Part shown: positions 53,029 through 58,368 of the stretch, piece after piece
Position numbering within the stretch: position 1 is the first letter of the stretch
Layout of the letters: the number at the start of each line of letters is the position of its first letter
DNA from: Actinoplanes flavus
Lineage (GTDB): Bacteria > Actinomycetota > Actinomycetes > Mycobacteriales > Micromonosporaceae
Length of the DNA stretch: 58,368 nucleotides
Assembly: GCF_017592555.1 (NCBI RefSeq)
Contig: NZ_JAGFNS010000046.1
Coordinates: 1 to 58,368, forward strand
Direction: 5' to 3'
The notes under the pieces: model-generated
The model's database searches: none
What the model was told of the DNA's origin: nothing
Seen by the model: the letters and a program-made list of their open reading frames with translations, nothing else
Made by a program: the position numbers and the translations under genes

Positions 53029-53481
53029 GTGGCCAAGCCGGAGGATCAGATCGGGGTCGTCGCCGCGCTCGTGCGCACGGCGTTCCTGGTCAATGCTGTC
53101 TACTCGGAGTCGGCCCGGGAGTTCGGCCTGACTCAGCAACAGGGCCAGCTGCTCTGCGTGCTGATGCCGCAGGCCTATGCGATGGGCGAATTGAGCACCA
53201 TTCTCGGGCTCGCCAAATCCAGCCTCACCGGCCTCGTCGACCGCACCGAACGTAACGGCCTGGTCCGCCGCGACCCCGATCCGCGCGACCCGCGAGGCAT
53301 CCGCGTGACCCTCACCCCCGCCGGCGCCGACCTCGCCGACCGCTTCTACACCGAGACCTGCCGCCGGGTCGCCGAGCTGCCCGCCACCCTGAGCGATCAG
53401 GAACGCGACACGGTGGCCGGCCTCCTCGGCCGGGTGATCCACGACAACCGGGTGCCCGTCGTCTTCAGCGAAACCCCTTGA
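53029..53481 (+). CDS. MarR-family regulator
   Basis: 150 residues, GTG start. Winged helix: LTQQQGQLLCVLMPQAYAMGELSTILGLAKSSLTGLVDRTERNGLVRRDPDPRDPRG, with the wing Asp/Arg pattern of the family. Dimerisation helices flank it. Divergent from the luciferase-like oxidoreductase gene; the two dyads in the gap are its probable binding sites. The inducing ligand is unknown. Confidence 0.9.
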   Translation: MAKPEDQIGVVAALVRTAFLVNAVYSESAREFGLTQQQGQLLCVLMPQAYAMGELSTILGLAKSSLTGLVDRTERNGLVRRDPDPRDPRGIRVTLTPAGADLADRFYTETCRRVAELPATLSDQERDTVAGLLGRVIHDNRVPVVFSETP

Positions 53482-53627
53482 CGGGTACGGCGTCCGCCGC
53501 CCCCGCTACCTCCACCCCGTCCCGCCGGTTCCACGCGACGCGCCGCACCGCGAGCCCGCGCCGCGCCCGCCGGGCTGAGCTCGGTGGCGACGTTCGGTGC
53601 GCTCGCCGGGATCGGTTCCCGCAGACT

Positions 53628-53633
53628 GGCGGG
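53628..53633 (+). other. Six-base gap between CAGACT (53622-53627) and ATG of the kinase gene
   Basis: CAGACT-N6-ATG is the same spacing as the other leaderless promoters in this window; no separate ribosome site is present, though GGCGGG in the gap could act weakly. Confidence 0.35.
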
Positions 53634-54299
53634 ATGACCGCACCCGATGAGCGCCTCGCCATCCTCCGGCACGTCGCCGGCCGCATCACCGAACGCGACG
53701 ACGGCGGCGGGCTCCGCATCGGGGTCGACGGCGTGGACGGGGCGGGCAAGACCGTCTTCGCCGATGAGCTGGCCACCGAGGTGCGGGGGCGCGGACGGCC
53801 CGTCGTGCGGGTGTCGATCGACGACTTCCACCACGTACGGGCTGTTCGCCATCGGCAGGGCCGTGACTCGCCACGGGGCTTCTGGGAGGACTCCTACAAC
53901 TACGAGCGCTTCCGGCGTGACGTCCTGGAACCCTTCGGCCCGGACGGATCCCGGCTCTACCGGGCGGCGGCTCACGACCTGGCAACCGATGAGGTCCTCG
54001 ACGGCGAGCCGTGCGCCGCGGACCCCGGCACGGTGCTCATCGTGGACGGGCTGTTCCTGCACCGCGACGAACTCGTACCGGTGTGGGATCTGTCGATCTT
54101 CCTCGACGTCCCGTTCGAGGAGACGGCCCGGCGGATGGCCGGCCGGGACGGCACCAGCCCCGACCCGGACCACCCCGGCATGCGGCGCTACGTCGAGGGC
54201 CAGCGGCTCTACTTCGCGGCGTGCGCACCCCGGGATCGCGCCACGATCCTGATCGACAACCGCGACTTCGCCGCTCCCCGGATCGTCCACGAACGGTGA
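53634..54299 (+). CDS. Uridine-kinase-like P-loop kinase
   Basis: 221 residues. GVDGVDGAGKTVFADELA is the P-loop; VSIDDFHHVR contains the catalytic/metal Asp pair typical of uridine kinases; YNYERFRRDVLEPFGPDG and VLIVDGLFLHRDEL (Walker B) match the family's conserved order, and DLSIFLDVPFEETARRMAGRDG is the lid region. The enzyme probably phosphorylates a nucleoside or a related hydroxylated substrate. Stand-alone; no operon partner. Confidence 0.85.
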   Translation: MTAPDERLAILRHVAGRITERDDGGGLRIGVDGVDGAGKTVFADELATEVRGRGRPVVRVSIDDFHHVRAVRHRQGRDSPRGFWEDSYNYERFRRDVLEPFGPDGSRLYRAAAHDLATDEVLDGEPCAADPGTVLIVDGLFLHRDELVPVWDLSIFLDVPFEETARRMAGRDGTSPDPDHPGMRRYVEGQRLYFAACAPRDRATILIDNRDFAAPRIVHER

Positions 54300-54402
54300 G
54301 CCTGCCTCTGAGCGCTGACTCGACGCCCGTGAGACAGCGCTCAGAGCCGGCCGGAAGCCCTACGCTGTGCTGGTCAGCGGGCGGTCGCGCGGTGAGGTGA
54401 GC

Positions 54403-56406
54403 ATGGGGTGGCGGCACGGATCCGGCGAGGCCGAGCGGCTGCAACGGGACGCCGCCAGGGAACTCACCCGGGCGATGGAGGACGACGACCCGGCGGCCTA
54501 CGAGCGGGCCACCGACCTGCTCGAACAGGTGCTGCGGATGTTCGGGCCGGGCGTTCCACAGTGGGCGCCACTGCACGCCGCCTGTGGGAACGCGCTGCTG
54601 CGCCGGTTCCAGCTGACCGGGGACATCGCCCTGCTCCGCGAATCGGCACGGTGCAGTCAGGTGGCCGTCGACGCGGCCGGAGCCGTGGACGCGGAGATCC
54701 GGGCGGTCCTGCATCACCAGCTCGCGGTGGCGCTGCGGCACCTGTTCGAGGCCCGGGGCAACCCGGACGACCTGGAAGCGGCGCTGCTCAGTGCCCGTCA
54801 CTCGATCGCCGTACCGATACCCGACCCCGACTTCCTGGCCGCCTGTCAGGCGCAACTCGGGGTCCTTCTGCGGCTGCGGCACCTGATCAGCGGGTCGGTC
54901 GCCGACATCGACGAGGCCGTGACGGTGTGCCGGCAGGCGGTGGCCGCGGCGCCGGAGCCGGGTGCGGACCGGGCGTCCCATCTGAACAATCTGGCGTCCG
55001 CGCTGTGGGCCCGTTTCGACCAGGACGGCGGCATGCGCGACCTGGAGGACGCGGCACGGGCCGCCGAACAGGCGCTGGACGCCTCCCCGGACGGGCACCC
55101 GGAACAGCCACTGATCATGGGAACGCTCGGGACGGTCCTGCGCTGCCGCGGCGAGCGCACCGGATCGGCCGAGGACCTCGACACCGCCCTCGACCTGCTG
55201 GATCGGGCGGTCGCCGCCACCGATCGGTCGTCGCCACGATGGCCGCTGTACATCGCCAACCGGGCCGCCGTGTTCCGCGCCCGGTTCGATCTGTCCGGCG
55301 CCGACGAGGACCTCGACCGGGCCGTCACCGAGACCGCGGACGCCCTGCTACAGCCCGATCTGGTCGGCGCCGAGTACCCGGGCGTGCTGATCAACCTGGC
55401 GACCGCCCGGGCGGTACGGTTCGCGCGACGGGGCGCGGCCGCGGATCTCCGGGACGCCGTGGCGGCACTGCGGAAGGCGCGGGCGCTGCTGTCCGGCGAC
55501 GACCCGCGGCGGGCCGTGGTCACCGCCGAACTGGGTTCCTGCCTGCTCGGCCGTCACGACCGCACCGGATCCGCGGAGGATCTGGACGAGGCGGTCCGCC
55601 TTCTCGAGGAGGCGGCGACCGCTGAACGCCGGGAGCAGTCCGCGGGCTGGCTGGTCAATCTGAGCCATGTGCTGCGGCGCCGCTGGCAGGAACGCGGCGA
55701 TCCCGCTGATCTGGACGCGGCGGTCCGGCACGCCGCCGCGGCGGCACAGCGGTTCGCCGCCCTGGAACCCCGGCGGGTCGCCGCGCTGACCGCGGAGGGC
55801 GTCGCGCGGTACGACCGGTTCCAGGACCGGGGCGACCCCACCGATCTGGCGGCCGGTATCGCGGTGCTCGGCGAGGCCCTGGACCGCGCCGGCGGGCGGC
55901 GTCCCGGGCATGGCCTGCTGCTCAGCGCCTACGGAGCGGCGCTCGCCGCCCGAGCCCAGCGGACCGGTCGGTCCGGTGATCTACGCGGCGCCGTCTCCTA
56001 CTGGCGGGAGGCGTCCGCGACCGGCGCCGCGCACGTCACCGACCGGCTCGACGCGGCCGTCCGCTGGGGTCAGGCGGCGGCCGCGTCCGGCGATCAACGG
56101 TCGGCGGCCGAGGGATACCGGACCGCGGTGGCGCTGGTGAACCTGCTCGCCTGGCGCGGACTGGACGGCGCCGACCAGCGGCACCGGCTCGCCGCCTGGC
56201 CGGGGCTCGCCGCCGACGCCGCGGCCTGCGAGGTGAGCGCCGACCCGGCCGGCGCGATCGGCGGCCTGGAAGCCGGCCGGTCGGTGCTCTGGTCCCAACT
56301 GCTCGACCTCCGTGCCGACGTCCGGGACCGCTATCCGAACCTGCCGTCCGATCTGGCCACCCGGCTCGATCGGGTCCGCGAGGCCCTCGACCAGCCCACG
56401 ACCTGA
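54403..56406 (+). CDS. TPR-repeat protein resembling the N-terminal half of a TPR-CHAT protein
   Basis: 667 residues from ATG 54403 behind GAGGTGAG. Nearly the whole protein is degenerate TPR-like helical repeats of about 45-50 residues with recurring features of the type RTGSAEDLDEAV.LL..A. The last 70 residues (AIGGLEAGRSVLWSQLLDLRADVRDRYPNLPSDLATRLDRVREAL) are exactly the linker that normally precedes a CHAT protease domain in actinobacterial TPR-CHAT proteins, but a stop follows. The missing continuation is encoded on the opposite strand 416 bases downstream. A TACGCT -10 box lies at 54361-54366. Confidence 0.8.
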   Translation: MGWRHGSGEAERLQRDAARELTRAMEDDDPAAYERATDLLEQVLRMFGPGVPQWAPLHAACGNALLRRFQLTGDIALLRESARCSQVAVDAAGAVDAEIRAVLHHQLAVALRHLFEARGNPDDLEAALLSARHSIAVPIPDPDFLAACQAQLGVLLRLRHLISGSVADIDEAVTVCRQAVAAAPEPGADRASHLNNLASALWARFDQDGGMRDLEDAARAAEQALDASPDGHPEQPLIMGTLGTVLRCRGERTGSAEDLDTALDLLDRAVAATDRSSPRWPLYIANRAAVFRARFDLSGADEDLDRAVTETADALLQPDLVGAEYPGVLINLATARAVRFARRGAAADLRDAVAALRKARALLSGDDPRRAVVTAELGSCLLGRHDRTGSAEDLDEAVRLLEEAATAERREQSAGWLVNLSHVLRRRWQERGDPADLDAAVRHAAAAAQRFAALEPRRVAALTAEGVARYDRFQDRGDPTDLAAGIAVLGEALDRAGGRRPGHGLLLSAYGAALAARAQRTGRSGDLRGAVSYWREASATGAAHVTDRLDAAVRWGQAAAASGDQRSAAEGYRTAVALVNLLAWRGLDGADQRHRLAAWPGLAADAAACEVSADPAGAIGGLEAGRSVLWSQLLDLRADVRDRYPNLPSDLATRLDRVREALDQPTT

Positions 56407-56821
56407 AAGGACGTCCGCGTTTCACTTCCTTTCCGGTACGCCCGGAGCGCCTTCACCAGCACGACCTCCGCCCCCGCCGGCCTCTGCCACTCAAGGCCGT
56501 AGCGCCCGCATCCGGCCACGTGCCCGCTCACCCGGCCCACCGCCCACCTTCCACCAACGAGGCCGGCCCCGGCCCACCACCCGCCTTCCACAAACGAGGC
56601 CTGACGTGGGTCGATCTCGCCCAGCTGGCCGCCATCGCTGTCTTGAAGCTTTCGAGACAGCCGTCACGGCCGGCCGGAGTCGATCGAGTGGTTCAGAAGA
56701 TGGACCACCGAACTCAGCCCGGCGGGCGCGGCACAGGCGGGAGTGGGCAGCGGCTCGCGGCGGCGCCACGGGGCGATCAGGATTCGTCGGAGGCGGCCTT
56801 TGCCCGTACCGGAAAAGGGTC
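56407..56821. other. 415-bp gap between the convergent TPR and CHAT genes
   Basis: No convincing gene. It contains a 33-bp direct repeat in two copies and otherwise unremarkable high-GC sequence. No clear hairpin terminator near either stop. If the two genes result from an inversion, the breakpoint should be here. Confidence 0.5.
56532..56601. repeat. 33-bp direct repeat, two copies
   Basis: Copies at 56532-56564 and 56569-56601, each starting CCGGCCCACC and ending AACGAGGCC, with three differences and a 4-base separation. Confidence 0.75.
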
Positions 56822-58063
56822 TTATGGGCCCGTGTGGGCGAAAGGGGTCCAGACGCTCGGCCGGTCGGGGTGTTCGCGGCGGAGTTCGCGGACCGCGTGG
56901 TGCAGGGCCTCGGCGGCGCGGTCGGCGTCGAGGACGCCGTCGTGGGCGAGGCGTTCGTAGACGCGTTGGGCCACCTGCGCGGCTTCGGCGTCCAGAACCG
57001 ACCAGAGGGTGGCCACGACGTGGCGGAATCCGGTGTAGTGCAGGGCCGCTGCCAAGGTGATCGCCTCGTCCGGGAGGGTGACGCCGCCGACCGCGGTCTT
57101 GCAGCCGGACAGGTAGGCGAAGTCGCCGCGATGCTGCTGGGCGCTCAGATCGGTGACGGTGAGCATGCCGTCGTGCACCAGGACGCCGCCGTGGGACGGG
57201 TCGGTCAGGTTCTGTTCGCCGTGGCAGGCGAAGTGGGCCCAGCGGTGGCCGGGCATCTGGCGCAGCACCTCGTCGCGGGTGGCGTCGGGGCCGGTCAGTG
57301 GGGTGTAGTTCTTGTCGAACAGACGCTTGACCAGGCTTTCCTCGACGTGGACGTTCGGCAGGGAGGCTTGGCCCGGGGTTTCCGGCATGCCGACGAAGAG
57401 CATCCGCGCGGCGCCGGCCTCGGTGTCCGGTTGCGGCCGGCGGGCTTCGACGAGAGCGCGCAGCGTCGGCGTGTACGACGAGATCACCCGGTCGATGACG
57501 GCCGCTCCGGGGGTGGCGTGGTCACCGGCCGCGTGGATCGGCAGCAGGGTGAGCGGGCCGGTCGGGCACCACCAGACGCGTGGCCATTTCTCGTCGGCCG
57601 CCGGCGGCGCCATGTGGCCGAGATGGTCGAGCACGGGCCGGGCGAACGAGTCCCACATCCAGCGCAGGCAGTCGTCCAGGTTGGATTCGACATCGTCGGT
57701 GGCGCCGTTGACGACCAGGTCCCGGTTTTCGCCGCGCAGCACCCGGGATTGGCGGTCGCCGACCGCGCCCAGGTACGACTCGACGCGCTCGCCGACGATG
57801 TCCTGGGTGAGGTCCGGCAGCGGGATCGTGGTGACCTCGGTCGGGTGCACGATCAGGGCGTCGCAGCGCCAGCGGCTCACGTTGATGATCACGACGGGGC
57901 CGCCGGACGCGGCCGGGAGCAGGGTCTCCAGCCGTGGTGGTCGCAGGAAGTCCTCGAACCCCTCGATGGCGCGAACCTGTTCGACCAGGTCGTCCCACTC
58001 GCGGGCGAGGGCCATCCGCCGGTCGACGTCCTGGGTGAAGCGCTCGGGGCTGCCAGGCATCAT
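56822..58063 (-). CDS. CHAT-domain (caspase-like) protease, lacking the TPR half
   Basis: 413 residues from ATG 58063 (a second ATG follows at 58060). The N-terminal 60 residues (DVDRRMALAREWDDLVEQVRAI, FEDFLRPPRLETLL) match the pre-CHAT region that follows the TPR part in fused proteins, so the protein starts in the middle of the usual architecture. The CHAT fold has His 281 in WAHFACHGEQN and Cys 321 in AYLSGCKTAVG, the caspase-like dyad. The ribosome site is weak. Its natural partner is probably the TPR protein encoded convergently at 54403-56406. Confidence 0.87.
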   Translation of the reverse strand: MMPGSPERFTQDVDRRMALAREWDDLVEQVRAIEGFEDFLRPPRLETLLPAASGGPVVIINVSRWRCDALIVHPTEVTTIPLPDLTQDIVGERVESYLGAVGDRQSRVLRGENRDLVVNGATDDVESNLDDCLRWMWDSFARPVLDHLGHMAPPAADEKWPRVWWCPTGPLTLLPIHAAGDHATPGAAVIDRVISSYTPTLRALVEARRPQPDTEAGAARMLFVGMPETPGQASLPNVHVEESLVKRLFDKNYTPLTGPDATRDEVLRQMPGHRWAHFACHGEQNLTDPSHGGVLVHDGMLTVTDLSAQQHRGDFAYLSGCKTAVGGVTLPDEAITLAAALHYTGFRHVVATLWSVLDAEAAQVAQRVYERLAHDGVLDADRAAEALHHAVRELRREHPDRPSVWTPFAHTGP

Positions 58064-58132
58064 CGCCCCATCAAACCCGACGGTCGTCCGTAGTGGAACC
58101 GGCGGAACGTCCGACCCGGTCCGGACGGCGCG

Positions 58133-58165
58133 ACGCCCCAGCCGCAGGGGGATCGGCTGGGGCGT
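58133..58165. terminator. Hairpin terminator downstream of the CAP-domain gene
   Basis: Perfect 12-bp arms ACGCCCCAGCCG / CGGCTGGGGCGT with a 9-base loop, 20 bases past the stop of the leftward CAP gene. It lies between that gene and the CHAT start. No T-tract. Confidence 0.7.
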
Positions 58166-58185
58166 TGCTGCTCAACGTGGGGGTG

Positions 58186-58368
58186 TCAGTAACCGAAGTC
58201 CTGGGTGTAGTAGGGGGTGCCGTCGGTGGCGTAGGCGACGCCGACGCCGACGCCGACGGTCTTGGATTTGCAGTTGAGGATGTTGGCGCGGTGGCCGGGG
58301 CTGTTCATCCAGCCGGTGACGACGTCGGTGGCGGTGCGGTAGCCGTAGGCGATGTTCTCGCTGGAGGG
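58186..58368 (-). CDS. CAP/SCP-domain (YkwD-like) protein, C-terminal end only
   Basis: The last 60 residues are visible; the gene continues beyond the window. SSENIAYGYRTATDVVTGWMNSPGHRANILNC is the hallmark of CAP/SCP domains (ENI.. W..S.GHR.N), and the protein ends TYYTQDFGY-like (PYYTQDFGY). Bacterial members are usually secreted; function is not fixed. The N-terminal part with any signal or repeat region is not seen. Confidence 0.85.
   Translation of the reverse strand, partial: PSSENIAYGYRTATDVVTGWMNSPGHRANILNCKSKTVGVGVGVAYATDGTPYYTQDFGY

Noticed and set aside
53478..53633. N-terminal extension of the kinase gene into the Arg-rich sequence before 53634
   Set aside because: The extension is Arg/Ala-rich without homology, while ATG 53634 has a -10-like box six bases upstream and starts at the expected point before the P-loop.
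56331..56591. Minus-strand 86-codon frame in the gap between the TPR and CHAT genes
   Set aside because: Trp/Gly-rich because of the 33-bp repeat; no ribosome site, no protein-like pattern and it overlaps the end of the TPR gene.

Overview
The window is high-GC actinobacterial chromosome. GTG starts, ATGA/GTGA coupled gene pairs, leaderless promoters, F420-type and mycothiol-type enzyme families, an ECF42-type sigma module and TPR/CHAT and NACHT proteins all fit Micromonosporaceae (an Actinoplanes-like organism is my best guess). I see no tRNA, rRNA, CRISPR array, integrase or transposase, so it reads as chromosomal accessory territory rather than a mobile island.

Layout. 1-8.6 kb: the end of a secreted GH26-type glycosidase, a chemoreceptor ending in a PilZ domain, and a 1,869-residue LPXTG-anchored surface protein with 13 DUF11 repeats. 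8.7-17.6 kb: an ArsR/MFS unit with two dyad operators and a 33-codon Cys-containing ORF, several small enzymes (ABM-like, ADP-ribosylglycohydrolase, VOC, F420/PPOX-type), a DUF4132 protein, and a TetR/14-TM MFS pair whose 20-bp palindrome covers the exporter start codon. 17.6-18.4 kb: repeat-rich non-coding DNA. 18.4-23 kb: a complete ribose-type ABC importer. 23-32 kb: a decayed gene, a pair of bacterial PH-domain membrane proteins, a homopolymer C/G tract that breaks a small ORF, a Tat-exported M20 hydrolase, AraC/ABM, the SRPBCC-YCII-ECF42 sigma operon, a methyltransferase, a dehalogenase pseudogene and a DinB protein. 32-40 kb: a membrane NACHT NTPase, a CPBP protease-histidine kinase-response regulator operon, a TetR/FAD-monooxygenase pair, and a methyltransferase.

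40-52 kb is the most coherent system. A LacI regulator sits between a leftward operon (sugar-binding lipoprotein, two permeases, a GH127 beta-L-arabinofuranosidase, a secreted clan GH-A hydrolase and perhaps a small secreted protein) and a rightward 1,187-residue secreted modular hydrolase whose catalytic domain is homologous to the first one. Nearly identical 14-bp LacI-type operators lie in front of both transcription units. The arrangement suggests extracellular release of an arabinofuranosyl oligosaccharide, ABC import and cytoplasmic cleavage by GH127, parallel to the bifidobacterial beta-L-arabinooligosaccharide pathway but with a different secreted enzyme.

52-58.4 kb: a luciferase-like oxidoreductase/MarR divergent pair with duplicated operators, a uridine-kinase-like protein, and a convergent pair that together look like a TPR-CHAT protease cut in two, with the CHAT half inverted. 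The window ends inside a CAP/SCP-domain gene.
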